DNA of 64,000 bases, from assembly GCF_017591425.1 (NCBI RefSeq), contig NW_024466004.1, forward strand, positions 36,644,501 to 36,708,500, in the 5' to 3' direction. This DNA comes from Ochotona curzoniae (taxonomy: Eukaryota; Chordata; Mammalia; Lagomorpha; Ochotonidae). A program made the position numbers and the translations under genes. The notes under the pieces are model-generated. The model was not told where the DNA came from. It was given only the letters and a program-made list of their open reading frames with translations, and searched no databases. This document shows, one piece after another, positions 26,848 to 38,972 of this stretch (its first letter is position 1; the number at the start of each line of letters is the position of its first letter).

Positions 26848-27720
26848 TTTTTTTTTGCAATGACATCCCACTTTTTATTGTGTAAAGAATTCCCACAATC
26901 ACAGCACATGTCACTCCCGCAGTTACAGGGAGAGGGGGATCCACTGTGAGTCCTAAGAGCATGCTCCGTTCAGGTAGAGCCTACTCCCTGTTCGTGTTCC
27001 ACCTTGAAGAGTTTGATTATGGTCATCATGTTGGAGTAAAGGAGAGTGCCTCACAGGCTTAAGTGTGTACGCCTTGCCAATCCTCCAGGCCAGATTCAGA
27101 AGTCAGTGAGGAGCATCCATTTATCTCACAGCTAAAATCCCCAAGATGTGCACGCACTTGAGCTATAACAGCCTACACTTGCTTTATCAAGATGGCACCT
27201 CCTGGCTCTAGGTGCTGGGAGCACCTGTAAGGGGACAGGAAAGGGAAGCAGGCAGTGAACTTTCCCTGGGGCCAGGTCAGCAGCCTGCCCTAAGTTAGTG
27301 CTCAAAGTTATTGTGAACTGCAAAGTTCTGCCTTGGGGAATATCAGCAGTGACACAAGTTGCCACAGACTCCTCTTACCTCTCTCCAGGGTGAATGTGTC
27401 TCCTAACCATGACTGATGCTGTTAGGGACAGAACAGAAGCAAACTGCCTGACTTTTTCCCCTGCACTCTGAGGGAGTTGGGGAAAAAAAAAGAAAGCAAG
27501 GCAGTTTCTTTGCTCCACTCCCAGACTTTGCTCAGACTACAGTCAGCGCCATAAGGTGATGTGAGAGTGACTGTGGACTTCCCTCTCAACTGAAAGTGCA
27601 AGTGGCAGGGTACCTGGCAGTCACTTCTGCCTTGACATGGTTTGATGGCAGCTGGCAGCTGGCTACACTCCATGGCTGACTACAGCAGTGTCTTTCTCTT
27701 CACTTGTACCATAGAGTCGT
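26848..27720 (-). repeat. Minus-strand retrosequence of unknown family
   Basis: On the minus strand it ends with CAATAAAAAG, 17 bases of sequence and then a run of ten A, so it is a poly-adenylated retrocopy. The body has no long open frame and matches no gene or repeat I recognise. It could be a 5'-truncated non-coding retroelement or a decayed processed pseudogene. The upper boundary is set only by the next poly-T run. Confidence 0.5.
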
Positions 27721-27721
27721 C

Positions 27722-28010
27722 TTCTTTTTTTTTTTTTTCACTTCTTCACAGAAATTTTGATCAGTCACACCCCTGGAAATATGGTCCTTCCTGTTTTTTT
27801 TTTTTTTTAATATCCCAGAATAACTGAAGTTAGTGTGGCTATTTAGCCATGTTGGAATTTCCCCAAGGTATTTTCTGATCTTGTCTATTTGGAGGTCTGT
27901 GTACTTCTTGTATTTAAAGTCCTTATCTTTCACTATTTCTTTTTGACTTAATAAAACCTTGGGGAGACCTGCTGGTTCACTGGAGCTTGACAGCCACTGA
28001 GTAGGAATTA
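27722..28010 (-). repeat. Minus-strand retrosequence with two poly-A runs
   Basis: Poly-T runs at 27722-27739 and 27796-27809 on the + strand look like poly-A tails of minus-strand copies. A minus-strand CCAACATGGCTAAATAGCC near 27850 recalls the start of L1 5' UTRs. The 104-codon minus-strand frame here crosses both poly-A runs (Lys tracts), so it is not credible as a gene. Confidence 0.35.
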
Positions 28011-28529
28011 ACATTGTGTACAGGTATGGAGAGCAGGTGAGGCTTGGGAGAGAGCAGCTCTTGGGTTTGTGGCTTTCTATTTAAAGACTAGGTGACACTA
28101 CATCCTTAATTTCTTCTCTAATTTATTTATTTTTAATTTTTTCTGTTCTTGACAAATTGTTATACCTCCTGTGCTCCGCTTATTACATTGGCTGTCATTT
28201 TGATTTTTAATAAAAATGATATAAAATCTAGCTTCATCTTACTTTAAAAAAAAAGAAAGTTAATAATTTTTGGATTGATTGGACAGCACAGATTTGAGGA
28301 TTGATCAATATAACTTCCAAGCAATCTGCATTAATATCTTTAAGCTGTTTATATTATAATCTTATTTGTCTAAACCGCATAGACTGAAGAAACTCCTGAT
28401 AAAATTGGTAGGAAATGTCTGACCCAGAAATTGGTAGTATCAAAAGAAACCTAGACTTTATGTTCCAGGCCAATGCATCTTAGCTAATCACGATCATCCA
28501 AAGGATGGCTACTCTTTATTGATCAGAAC

Positions 28530-28815
28530 TTGGGCATATTAAACCACTGCCTGTAATACGAGCATCCCATATGGGTACCAATTCCAGAACCAGCTGTTCT
28601 AATTCAGTTCCCAGTTACTGCACCTGGGAAAGCAGCAATGGATGACCTAAATTCTAGGGCCCATGAACCCGCATGGGAGACCTAGAAGAAACTCCAGGGT
28701 TCTGGCTTTAGCGTGGCACAGCCTCCTCCATGTTGGCCATTGTGGAAGTTACCAGTGGATGGAAGATCTCACTCTGTTTCTCTTTCTCTGTATCTCTGGC
28801 TTCCAAATACATGAA
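28530..28815 (+). repeat. C-SINE, diverged
   Basis: Head CATATTAAACCACTGCCTG, middle GCATCCCATATGGGTACCAA and end TCTGTTTCTCTTTCTCTGTA. Confidence 0.8.
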
Positions 28816-28879
28816 AAAAAATTACAAGACTCAATTCTTGGCTATTCATTATCCATGCAGCATCATAATTAATCTGTAC

Positions 28880-28955
28880 AGTACCCTCATGAAGTAGGCA
28901 TAAATCACTATCTTTATTTTTCTAGTGGGAAAATTGCAACTCAAGTCATTTACAT
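28880..28955 (-). repeat. MIR core fragment
   Basis: CCCTCATGAAGTAGGCATAA and GGGAAAATTGCAACTCAAG match the inverted MIR core. Confidence 0.5.
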
Positions 28956-28969
28956 TTCATGGTTTCATG

Positions 28970-29135
28970 GCAGGGATTGGCCAATATTTTCTGTAGAAGA
29001 AAGCACATATTTTAAACTTTTGAAGTTATACCATCTCTGTCATAAAACATTTGATTCTAATGATGTAAAGCAAAAGGATTCTTTGAAAATACAGAAATAA
29101 GTCGGGGGGCTCTATCCCAATAAAACTTTATTTAT
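28970..29135. repeat. hAT/Charlie-type non-autonomous DNA transposon remnant
   Basis: GGCCAATATTTTCTGTAGAA, ATACCATCTCTGTCATAAAA and CCCAATAAAACTTTATTTAT follow in the order of the common mammalian MER element that contains AATAAAACTTTATTTA. Subfamily not resolved. Confidence 0.5.
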
Positions 29136-29654
29136 GGACTTTAGACTCTTGTATTTTTATTTCATGGAATGGTCTTACGTTGTGAAATACTATTCTTTTG
29201 TTTGTTTCAACCATTTTAAAATGTAAAATATATTGTTGCCTTGCAGACTCCATAAGGACAATGGAGATAGCCAACAGATTGATCAGAGCAGTTGTGCCAG
29301 TGGGGGCAGCCTGTGTGCAGGGCCGAGGACACAATAAATGTGGCCCAAGCTTATCAGGCTCAATAAAAGAAAAGTGGATGGTGAACATGCAGACTTTTCC
29401 AACATTTGGACTTTGACCTTATAGCAGTAGAAATCTATGTACATGTTAAGCAAAAAAGTGATAAGTACAGTTTGTAGAGGAATGCTGGTTTAAGAGTAGA
29501 AAGTGGGTTGCAGGGGTAAGAATAGAAGTAGAAACTCCAGTTAGGATGCTGGGGGGCTCATGGGCGATGATGGTGTCCATCAGTGCAGCAGAACCATTTC
29601 ATGACAACAGGGTTCTCCATCGTCAGTGAAGATCAGTTTTGCAGTTGAGGGAAA

Positions 29655-29760
29655 CGTGGGAGAGATGGTGTGTCTTGCTTGGTGACACAGCAAGTGGAGG
29701 TAATGCAGAGATTAAGAACCCGGTCTTCTGATTTCAGATTGAAAGCCCTTTCCTCTATAC
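29655..29760 (-). repeat. MIR fragment
   Basis: GGTGACACAGCAAGTGGAGG and AACCCGGTCTTCTGATTTCA match the inverted MIR head region. Confidence 0.5.
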
Positions 29761-30269
29761 TGTGAAATCCTTTACATTTACTAGGAGCAATTATGTTTGT
29801 GTTTATCCAACCTGTATCTCTGAACCCCGCAACTGAAGAGCCACTCCTGTTCTCACAGGTCTGGGGCAAGTGCTTATAAATGAGGACAGTGCCTCCTAGG
29901 GCCGAGTTGTTAATTTTCATTTCCTGAGGAAATTGATTTTGTTGTTGAGGGAAATAGCCTCTTACTCAAATAATAAGAAGGCCAGAGACAATATTGTGAT
30001 AGGGATTTTATGTTTTTTCTGGTGCTCACTTTGGAAAGGTAACTGAATGCTTACATAAAGGAAAGGTCAGCCTGTCTTACAGTCCTTGTAGTTTTCTTTC
30101 ACCAATGGGAAATGGCACATTCTTTTCTTCTTTTGGAGGAATTGTTTGCCCAGGTCCTCAGTCATACAACAGCTTGTGATCAGCGAATTTCAGGAGTAAA
30201 AAATGGTCAAGAGATATTTTCAGGACTTCCTAAATTTCTTTTTTGTTATATCCTGTGCTTGTGATCAGC

Positions 30270-30475
30270 TTCCTGCTCTGTGTCTATGAGACACCAAATG
30301 ATGACTCAAGTTCTTGGATCCCTACCGCTCACGTGGGAGACCTGGATGGAGTTCTGGGCTCCTGACTTCACCCTGCCCCAGACCTAGCTGCTGTGTACAT
30401 TTGGAGATTGTAAAAGTGGCTATTGGTTCTCTTTCTTCCCATTTTCTCCCTCTTCCTCTCCTCCTTCCTTCCTCC
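30270..30475 (+). repeat. C-SINE, old partial copy
   Basis: GGATCCCTACCGCTCACGTG and GAGACCTGGATGGAGTTC match the SINE middle; head and tail are missing or eroded. Confidence 0.65.
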
Positions 30476-30490
30476 TTCATAGTACCTTTT

Positions 30491-30500
30491 TTATTTAAAG

Positions 30501-30537
<37 letters not shown>

Positions 30538-30825
30538 TTATTGGAAAGGCAGATATACAGAGAGGAGAGACAGAGAGGAAGATCTTCCGTCCGATGATTC
30601 ACTCCCCAAGTGAACGCAACGGCCAATCCGAAGCCAGGAGCCTCTTCCGGGTCTCCCACGTGGGTGCAGGGTCCCAAAGCTTTGGGCCATCCTCGACTGC
30701 CTTCCCGGGCCACAGGCAGGGAGCTGGAAGGGAAGCAGGGCCGCTGGGATTAGAACTGGCGCCCATATGGGATCCTGGGCGTGCAAGGTGAGGACCTTAA
30801 CCACTTGCACCACGGTGCCGGGCCC
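30491..30825 (-). repeat. Young C-SINE with (ATT)n tail
   Basis: Inverted tail carries about ten ATT units (30507-30537), the body is close to consensus and the head ends GGTGCCGGGCCC. Flanks ATAGTACCTTTT and ATAGTGCCTTTT are the target duplication. Confidence 0.95.
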
Positions 30826-31097
30826 CATAGTGCCTTTTAAGCTGGTGAAAATAAATAAGTAAAGCTTTATTTAAAAAAAATAATAGCAGAATATTTTTTT
30901 AATTCTCTGCAACAATTAGAATCATATACATATGCAAATACAGGTGGTGAAGCTGAAGTTGTCAAAGTCAGAGATTCTGACACACTCTCCTTCCTTCCCT
31001 TTTCTGATCATCAGTTATTGAACATTGGTTATGCTAGGCATCGGGTTAAGTTCACACGCAAAAACAGATATGGTGTTTTATATCAAAAATATTCTGG

Positions 31098-31427
31098 GGC
31101 TCGGCAAGGTGGCATAGTGGCTAAAGTCCTCACCTTGAATGTGCCAGGATCCCATATGGGCATCGGTTCTAATTCCTGCAGCCTCCATTCCCCATCCAGC
31201 TCTCTGCTTGTGTCCTGGGAAAGCAGTTGAGGACAGCCTAAAACCTTGGGATCCTGCTCCCACATGGGACACCTGGAGGAAGTTCCTGTCTCCTGGCTTT
31301 GGATTGGTGCAGCACCTGCCATTGTGGTCACTTGGGGAATGAATCATCAGATGGAAGATCTTCCTCTCTGTCTCTCCTGCTCTCTATATACCTGACTTTG
31401 CAATAAAAATAAATAAATCTTTTTAAA
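31098..31427 (+). repeat. Young C-SINE with perfect target duplication
   Basis: Head GCTCGGCAAGGTGGCATAGT and tail AATAAAAATAAATAAATC. AAATATTCTGG occurs at 31087-31097 and again at 31428-31438. It lies about 200 bases upstream of MRAP2 exon 2. Confidence 0.95.
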
Positions 31428-31641
31428 AAATATTCTGGTCTAGCAGAGAGATAAAATGTAATTGTGGCCACATGGGAGCCAATGGGAGCCAACGAGAGCC
31501 CCACCCTAGTTTAACAATAGGACCTCTCTGAGGCCTTTTTACCCAGGATTGAATGGGGTCAAGAGTCATTCGGGTAACTGTGCAGGGGTGGCTGAATTAA
31601 CAGGTTTTACATTTGCTTTTCTCCATTTGTGCAAGGTGGAG

Positions 31642-31768
31642 ATGTCTGCGCAGCGGTTAATTTCTAACAGGACCTCCCAGCAATCTTCATCTAATTCTGA
31701 TTACACCTGGGAGTATGAGTATTATGAGATTGGACCGGTTTCCTTTGAAGGACTGAAGGCTCATAAAT
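31642..31768 (+). CDS. MRAP2: MRAP2 coding exon 2 (residues 1-42)
   Basis: The exon starts at 31636 after a pyrimidine tract and GCAAG, and ends at 31768 before the donor GTAAGT. The start ATG at 31642 opens MSAQRLISNR, the known MRAP2 N-terminus. An in-frame upstream extension lies in the intron and is excluded by the acceptor. It carries the N-glycosylation sequon Asn9-Arg-Thr and the Tyr/Glu-rich segment YTWEYEYYEIGPVSFEGL (21-38), followed by LKAHK just before the membrane. In this family the region before the membrane drives antiparallel dimer formation and receptor contact. Position 16 is Ser where I recall Ala in human. The last base is the first of the Tyr43 codon. Reading through the donor adds only Cys-Lys-Phe and a stop. 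Confidence 0.97.
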
Positions 31769-33078
31769 GTAAGTTCTAGATAATTCTTCATTGTAAACAT
31801 GATTTACCAAGTGATTTACTTCTGAATATTATGTATTCTTATGGAACTCTTTTCTTTACTCTAAAACCCCACAATACACCATCTCCACACAAAGGAAGAT
31901 TTCCCAGGATTATATTATGTGGGGCCCTTGATGATTCTGATTAATGAAGTATTAAAAAGATTCTTTTAGTGGGGGGGCTGTGAATAACCATCAAACACAG
32001 AAGTTTTTCAAAATATTAACCATTCCTGCTCCACCAAACTGTGAATGTCTGAACTATGAAAAATATGTACACAAATAGGATCTGGAACTATTTGAAGAAC
32101 TGTTTTGTGGCACACAGTCAACAGTATTTTTTCAACCTCATTCATTTTCCAGAGCTGTGGCAAGCAGTGTGTGTTTTCCTAATGTCAAATGAGACTAGCC
32201 TGCAGTCATTCCTAGCATTGGTAAAGGTATGAATGGTGTCTTTTGTTGAAAGTGGTTAGTGTTCCATTGCAGAACTAGGAAATGCATTTCTGAGTGAGGT
32301 TACTTTTCAGCCCTGGTCATAACTGAAGGCTGAGTGGCCAAGATGGAGCATCTTCATTAAGTAGAGCTGCTATCAGAGACAGGAACTCTCATCTACCCTG
32401 ATCCTGTCTTGATTACCCCATAATATGAGGGGTCTTAAAAAAATCATAAAATCATGTGTTGTGTTAGGAAATGTGGGAGCTTGGAGTGTGAGATGCAGAT
32501 GGAACAAATGCAAGGCTTTTGTTCTTCTGCTTGATTCCCACTCTGATCTTCCTTGGTATTCACAATTTTTTGCACCTACCCACTGTTCCCTTCAAGCAGG
32601 ATTTTCTATTTTTGTTCCTTAAGCAAAAATTATGAACGGAACCACATTCCCTTTCTGCCTAAAATAAACAGCAATAATTATGTGCTTCTGCTCACTTCTT
32701 TGTTGACAGCTGCTCAGTGTTTTATGGGGGAAAATGCACATGAGTTCCTTGGGATGTACTGTCATTGATGATCTGATGGAAGGCCTTGCAGGTGGGGTGT
32801 GAATTCTCCCCTGTTTACTTCCCTATACTCTTTAAGCTGATGTCTTTCTGGGATAAACTTTAGGTAAGGGCACTGGCTGGTGATGAATTATGATGGAATT
32901 CAAAACGACCAGGTCAATTTTCACATGTGTCTCTGTAAAGTGGGCTTTATCTCAGCCTTAGCAGTGTGCCCATTCACTCCTCTCTTTTTCCCTCAGTGTA
33001 GGGACAATAGAAGGCAAGGCTGCTGCTTTAATTTTGGTGGGAGCATTTCTGAAGACAATTGAGGGAAATCTGTTCAAG

Positions 33079-33378
33079 TTTTTTTAAAAAGATTTATTTA
33101 CTTACTTGAAAGTCAGAGAGTGGGAAAGAGATCTCTCCTCCACTGGTTCACTTCCCAAATACCCATATAACCAGGATTAGGCTAGGATGAACCCAGGAGC
33201 TTCACCTGGGACCTTCATGTGGGTGGCAGGGCCCAAACATTTGGGCTATCTTCTGCTACTTTTCTCATGCCAAGAGCAGTAAGCCGGATGGAGATTGGAG
33301 CAGCTGGGACACAAACTGGCACCCATATAGAAAGCTGGTGTTGCAGATGGTGGCTTATCCCCCTATGTCGTATGCTTA
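33079..33378 (-). repeat. C-SINE, diverged
   Basis: Inverted tail AAAAAGATTTATTTACTTAC with body GGTTCACTTCCCAAATACCC. Confidence 0.85.
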
Positions 33379-33385
33379 AGCACCT

Positions 33386-33662
33386 ATTTTTTTGAAGCTT
33401 TTAAAAAATTGTTTTTATTTTAAAGGCAAAGAGACACTGGAAAAGACACACATATATACAAACACACAAATGCCACAAGCACTGGAACTGGGCCAAGCTC
33501 CTGGAACTCAGTTCAGGTCTCCATGTACATTACAGGGATTCAAGCACTTGAGCCATTACCTGCTGCCTCTTCGGGTGCACATTTGCAGAAAACTGGATTG
33601 GAGAACAGAACCTGAGTTCAACACTGGCACTCCAATAAACATTCTAAGCAGGGACTTCAGAT
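33386..33662 (-). repeat. C-SINE, degraded
   Basis: Inverted tail AAAAAATTGTTTTTATTTTA then AAGGCAAAGAGACACTGG; the head side is barely recognisable. It is adjacent to and in the same orientation as the previous copy. Confidence 0.5.
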
Positions 33663-34249
33663 AAATGCTTGTGAGGAAAATCTGTTTTCAGTCTGCTGTG
33701 TGCTAGCAATAATTACAGCTGCGAAAAAGTCAAAATGTAGGAAGAGATGATACACATTATTTTATGTACTATATCATTAGTAGGCATTGCTTTTGTTTTA
33801 ACATTCACATGAAAAAGTAAAAATGTCCTAGTGAACACACCGTGTTCTGATCTAACAGACCTAAATGAGGTGGAGGCCTTTAGTTTTAGGTATTTGACAA
33901 TAGATGGATAGATGGACAGGCTGAAAGAACAGAAAACTAACCCCAGATGTACAGGAAAATGGAAACATTATGTAACCATTTTCATGTGTACATTGGAACA
34001 ATCTTGTCCATTGAAAGGTGGCTGTGATTTTGACCTTTAAGTATGATTGCTTTTTTTAAAGAAAAATGTAAATCCAGTTATGTTCAGATTTCGAAGAATA
34101 GAAGTAAGACATTTCAAGGGAAGTGTTTAATGAGGATAACAAAGACCCTAACAGTTATCTTCACTTGCTTTACTTGTAACGGATCATAGTGGGCAGTAGT
34201 GGCTACATCCTTAGACCAATTTCCTCTGTCAACTGAAATTAATATCCCC

Positions 34250-34560
34250 TTCTCTCTGCATGAGCATTTGACCCAGTATTTAGGACACTGCTTGGGATAC
34301 CTGCATCGTATGTTAAACTGAGTTTTAGTCTTAACTGTTTCTGATTGTAACCTCCTATGAACAGGCGTCCTGTGAGGCTGCTGGTGATGGCATAAGTATT
34401 TCACTCAAATGAAAAGCCCAGATTGAGTTCCAGTGCTACTGGCATTAGCCTGGTCCATCCTTTGCTGTTGTGGGGGCATCTGGGGAGTGAACCAGCATTT
34501 GGCAGTGATCTCATCCTTTCTCTATCTGCCTTTAAGCAAAATATAAATGAGTTAAATAAG
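34250..34560 (+). repeat. C-SINE, old
   Basis: GACACTGCTTGGGATACCTG in the head half, CATCTGGGGAGTGAACCAGC in the 3' half, and an AT-rich end. Confidence 0.75.
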
Positions 34561-35029
34561 TTTTGAAATTATTTCTCCCTTCCAAGTTTCTTTTGTCTAA
34601 TAAACAACCTCGAATGTCATTGTGAATTCTTCTTTTGCCACCAGTTATCTATCTGGTATTAAAAACTATGATACATCAGAAGTGGACTTATATCTGACAA
34701 ATATTTGCACAAGGAGAATGAAATTTCATTCATTTGTCTGTGCACATTTCCATGAACTTCTTGAAGGCTCCTTTTGTTTCTTGAACATCTTTAATGAAGA
34801 ACATTGCCATGAGCACTAGAATATAACAGTGAATTCAACGGACAAAATAAAAACCATGTCTTCTACAGAACTTACATCCTCATGGGAGAGACTTACTAAA
34901 ATACTATGTTAAATGATGGCTTAAAAATGTCAGAAAAGAGTGGGAAATGGGGGGAAAGAAGAGGGACAGTCACCAGGAACACCTGCTGAAGAGGAGGGGT
35001 CTAGAAAAAAGAAATTAGATATTAAACTA

Positions 35030-36235
35030 TAGTACTTCTGAGGGAAGAACATTCCAGAAAAACTTCTATGGTAAGAGTGACCTTGAACCTGCAAGGGATG
35101 CTAAGCAGGCACGCATGATGTTAGGAGGAAAGGGGCAGAGCAGGAGGAGACCATATGAAAGAGGTTGTATAGGTCTGAGCTTTGAAAGGTTTTTTACGTC
35201 ATGTTAAGAATTTTGGTTCTTACTCTGAGAAGTTTTTTTTTTTAAAGATTTATTTATTTTTACTACAAAGTTAGATATACAGAGAGGAGGAGAGACAGAG
35301 AGGAAGATCTTCCGTCCGATCATTCACTCCCCAAGTGACCGTGACAACCAGTGCTGTGCCAATCCAAAGCCAGGAACCAGGAACCTCTTCCAGGTTTCCA
35401 ACACTGGTGCAGGATCCCAAAGCTTTGGGCCATCCTCAACTGCTTTCCCAGGCCACAAGCAGGGAGCTGAATGGGAGGTGGAGCTGCCGGGATTAGAACT
35501 GGTGCCCATATGGGATCTCGGGGCATGTTCAAGGCAAGAACTTTAGCCATCAGGCCACGGCGCCGGACCTGTGAGAAGTTTTTTGAGAGGTTCGAGCAGA
35601 GAGGTGGCATCTGAGGTTCCATGGGATGACTTTACAGCTGGGGGATGAAAGGATGAGATTAGATGCAGAGGCCAGTGCAGAAACTATTGCAGGTCTAGGC
35701 AGCCGACGATGGTAGCTAGGATCAGGGAGAGGGCAGCAGCATGGTGAGATGAACACAAGTTCTGGATATTTTTGAAAGATGGGTCTGACAAGATTGGTCA
35801 ATGAGTTGGCACAGAGGTATATGAGAAAGAGAAGCACCAAGGATGGTTTGTAGATCTGTAACCTGAGGAAATGGTAGGTTAGGATTCCTGTTAGATGAAG
35901 AAGAGTAGGTTTCAGAGAGCAACTCCAACATACCCTGTGTTGGACACGTTCAGTTGACATACTCATCAGACACCTAAGAGGGCATGGTTGGGGAGAGGTG
36001 TTGAGGAAGGCCAGGGTACAGGACGAGTGAATGTAGATAGAAAGCTGAAGTGTACTGAGCCTTGGGTGCACCCATGTTTAAAAGTCGAGATAGGGAGGCT
36101 GAGAGGATGGACAGGCATGGGAGAGGCAAACGGGGCAGCTGTGGTTTCCTGGATGTTGATAGAGGAGACACTGGGCTGTGTTAAAGGCTGCTGCATCTCA
36201 AGACAGAAGAAGACCACTGGGTACAACCTCTAGAG
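35030..36235 (+). repeat. Old eutherian interspersed repeat, split by a SINE
   Basis: AGGGAAGAACATTCCAG, GAAACTATTGCAGGTCTAGG, GATGGGTCTGACAAGATTGG and TTGAGGAAGGCC follow the order of a G/A-rich repeat present in all placental mammals, whose name I cannot fix. A 173-codon minus-strand frame here runs through this repeat and is not a gene. The SINE at 35239-35571 interrupts it. Confidence 0.45.
35239..35571 (-). repeat. Young C-SINE
   Basis: Near-consensus copy from inverted AAAGATTTATTTATTTTTAC to inverted head CACGGCGCCGGACC. TGAGAAGTTTTTT is repeated at 35226-35238 and 35572-35584. Confidence 0.95.
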
Positions 36236-37100
36236 TTACAATGTAGGAGCAGGTGGCACTAATTTTACAAACAGTTGTAGTGGAGTGGTAAGGGTGGAAG
36301 GCTTGTTAAAAACTATTTTTAATGTCATTTTTAACTACATACATACTGTTTTTTCAAAGCAGAGATATTAATGTCACATGGGATTCATGACAAGGATCAT
36401 AAAGTGAGCAAAGATGAGACTTACTTGGCAGAGGGAATAATTCAATGAATATATTTCTAATCATCTCAGGCTTATGAAATTTAACAGTCACAACCTACAG
36501 ATAAATCTCTCAAGAGTTTTGCCTGAAAGAAGATAAGAGAAATTAATAACTTTTGAAAGATTCAGCTGAATGACATGGGGTGTCTTCAGGGAAACAAAAG
36601 CCTATGAGTCAGTAGCAGGGCCCCGCACCAAGGTCCGAGGAACACAGTGGCAGGTAGGCTTCATGCTCTGTGCTTGGCAGAGGATGACAGATATGTGCAC
36701 CATGAGTCAGCAAGAAGTTAAACCATCAGGATGAGAAAAATTAAAGCTCACAAAGGCTTGGAGAAATATGTGTCATTGAGAGTAGTAGTGGGGTTGCCAC
36801 TGTAGACTCCTTAACTGGAGGTCATCAGCAAAAGTGACCTTAAGATTAGATCTCAGGGATTGGTGAGGACAGTGCTGGCTCCGGGGTTCTGAACCCTTTC
36901 TTTCAAATGGCAGTCCAACTTCTTCTTCATACGGTAGTACCTGGAATGTTACAATATATGCTGAGGTGGTGGAGAGGAGGGAGAGTGAGATGGGCTATTG
37001 CTGTGGTCCATTCCTTGAGGATGACTTGCATGCATAGAACAAAGGATCCACAGCTCTCACTTCTCTTCTTTTGTTCTCTTCAGTCAAGATCAGGTTTAGG

Positions 37101-37445
37101 GGGCCCGGTGCGATAGCGTAGTGGTTAAAGTCCTCGCCTCGCACGCCCAGCATCCTATATGATCACCGGTTCTAATCCTGGTGGCCTCGCTTCCCATCCA
37201 GCTCCCTGCTTGTGGCCTGGGAAAGCAGTTGAGGATGAACTAAAGCCTTGTGATCCTGCGCCCATGTGGGAGACCTGGAAGAATTCCTGGCTCCTGGCTT
37301 CAGATTGCCTCAGCTCCAGCGGTTGCAGCCGCCTGGAGAGTGAACCGTTGGACAGAAGATCTTCCCCTCTGTCTCTCCTCCTTTTTGTATATCTGACTTT
37401 CCAATAAAAATAAATAAATCTTGTTTAAAAAAATATTTAAAAAGG
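37101..37445 (+). repeat. Young C-SINE
   Basis: Head GGGCCCGGTGCGATAGCG, GTAGTGGTTAAAGTCCTCGC and tail AATAAAAATAAATAAATC. TCAGGTTTAGG is repeated at 37090-37100 and 37446-37456. The head differs from rabbit C-SINEs as I know them, which supports pika. Confidence 0.95.
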
Positions 37446-38638
37446 TCAGGTTTAGGTAGGTGCAAGGTTTTATTAAGAGCACATGACAGAAGGTGTGGTT
37501 AGGGGAAGTTACTGGAAATAATTTCAGGAAGCAGACACAGCACTACTAAAAATATACTGTCATGGGAAAAATGAATGTCATATTATCAGGAGATGCTTAT
37601 AGTGTTAGTGGATCACGAAGGTTTTCAAATTCTAGCCACCCCTGTCCTCTGTCCTCTGCCCCCATCCCCACAATGACATAGATGGAAGGACCCTGAGCCT
37701 CGTAGGTCCCTTGTTATTGTTGCTTTTTTGATCATCTCACTGGGAGAGGAGGGGGTGATCCAGGACAGTTTAAAGGCCCTCCCTCTTTGGCTTCTACCCA
37801 CCTGTTGGTTAGGGAAGGGAACAGATGGGATCATGCCCAGTTTTGCAAATGTGAAAGATGAGCTCATAACCACTTCCTAGCAGAGAGATTTGAGAAATAC
37901 CAGTCACCATGATTCTATTAAGTGCTGAATCAATGACTTACATATAACATTGGTGTAAAATTTCAGGATTTGCTTTTTTCATGCAGACAGTAGATAAGGT
38001 ATAATGTGCAGACCTGTTATTTAACTACACGATGTTTCTTCACAGGCCACGCCCAGATCATTGAGATTTCACTTTCCAGTCTTGGTTGCTCTTGAATAAC
38101 TTTTGGTACTTGTTCATATGTCTTTTTTTTTTTTTTTGCCTCATTTTAACAATATTAAAAGGCAAAGTCTATAGTTTTGGCTTCTTTGTCATTTATGGTT
38201 AAGATGTAGAAAAGATACATTGGTTTTGTGTCCTATGTGCTAAATACACATTGTTGTCCTCTAGGCGATGTTATATGTGGGATAAAAATACTTATGCAGA
38301 GTACATTGCAAATCTGAATTTTTTACTTTTGAAAAGTGCTAGATATACATAATTAGGTTTGAATAATGCTTTGCATTTAATATATAAGCTCCTTTTTAAA
38401 ATTGCTAATCATCCTCACTGTTTCCTATAAAGAAGAGCTTCACAGTATACAGCAGAAAATGCAGAAAAATTCAACTCCATTGTCCCTAGACTTGAGGCTC
38501 TTCAGGTGGGTATCCCAGGATCTACAAACAACGTGGTCTAATCTTGTCAAAGAAAACAAGCATGTGTTCCTTGATGATGGAGTTACATCCTCCAAACCCA
38601 TTGTATGTTGAAATTCTGTAAGTTAAAAATGATTTAGG

Positions 38639-38958
38639 GGGCCCAGTGCGATAATATAGTGGTTAAAGTCTTCGCCTTGCATGCCCTGGGATCCCATATG
38701 GGTGCCAGTTCTAATCCTGGCAGGCCTGCTTCCCATCCAGCTTTCTGTTTGTGGCCTGGAAAAGCAGTCGAGGATGGCCCAAAACCTTGGAACCCTGCAC
38801 CCGCATGGGAGACCTGGAAGAAGCTCCTGGCTTTGGATTGGCTCAGCTTCAGCCGTTGCAGCCACATGGGGAGTGAATGATCGGACGGAAGATCTTCCTC
38901 TCTGTCTCTCCTGCTCTCTATATATCTGACTTTCCAATAAAAATAAATACATCTTTTA
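38639..38958 (+). repeat. Young C-SINE, first of a tandem pair
   Basis: Head GGCCCAGTGCGATAATATAG and tail CCAATAAAAATAAATACATC. AAAAATGATTTAGG flanks it on the left (38625-38638) and right (38959-38972). Confidence 0.95.
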
Positions 38959-38972
38959 AAAAAATGATTTAG

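Larger units (their letters stand above)
5992..31635 (+). other. MRAP2: MRAP2 intron 1 (about 25.6 kb)
   Basis: No other exon is recognisable. The intron is filled with C-SINEs, two MaLR-type LTR fragments, a MIR fragment, a 3-kb 60-bp-period repeat, an old L1 and retrosequences, listed separately. The stretches 6330-7730, 10050-12590, 13640-14670, 14730-15470, 15750-17870, 21300-23290, 28250-28520 and 29770-30260 look like plain unique intronic sequence with only short simple repeats. The intron ends in a pyrimidine-rich tract and GCAAG before exon 2. Confidence 0.7.

Noticed and set aside
27700..28014. 104-codon minus-strand frame with Lys tracts
   Set aside because: It reads across two poly-A runs of retrosequences.
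31549..31641. Upstream in-frame ATG extending the MRAP2 N-terminus by 31 residues
   Set aside because: It lies in intron 1 before the acceptor, and the known N-terminus MSAQRL begins at 31642.
35550..36071. 173-codon minus-strand frame in intron 2
   Set aside because: It runs through an old interspersed repeat and the SINE boundary, with no domain.
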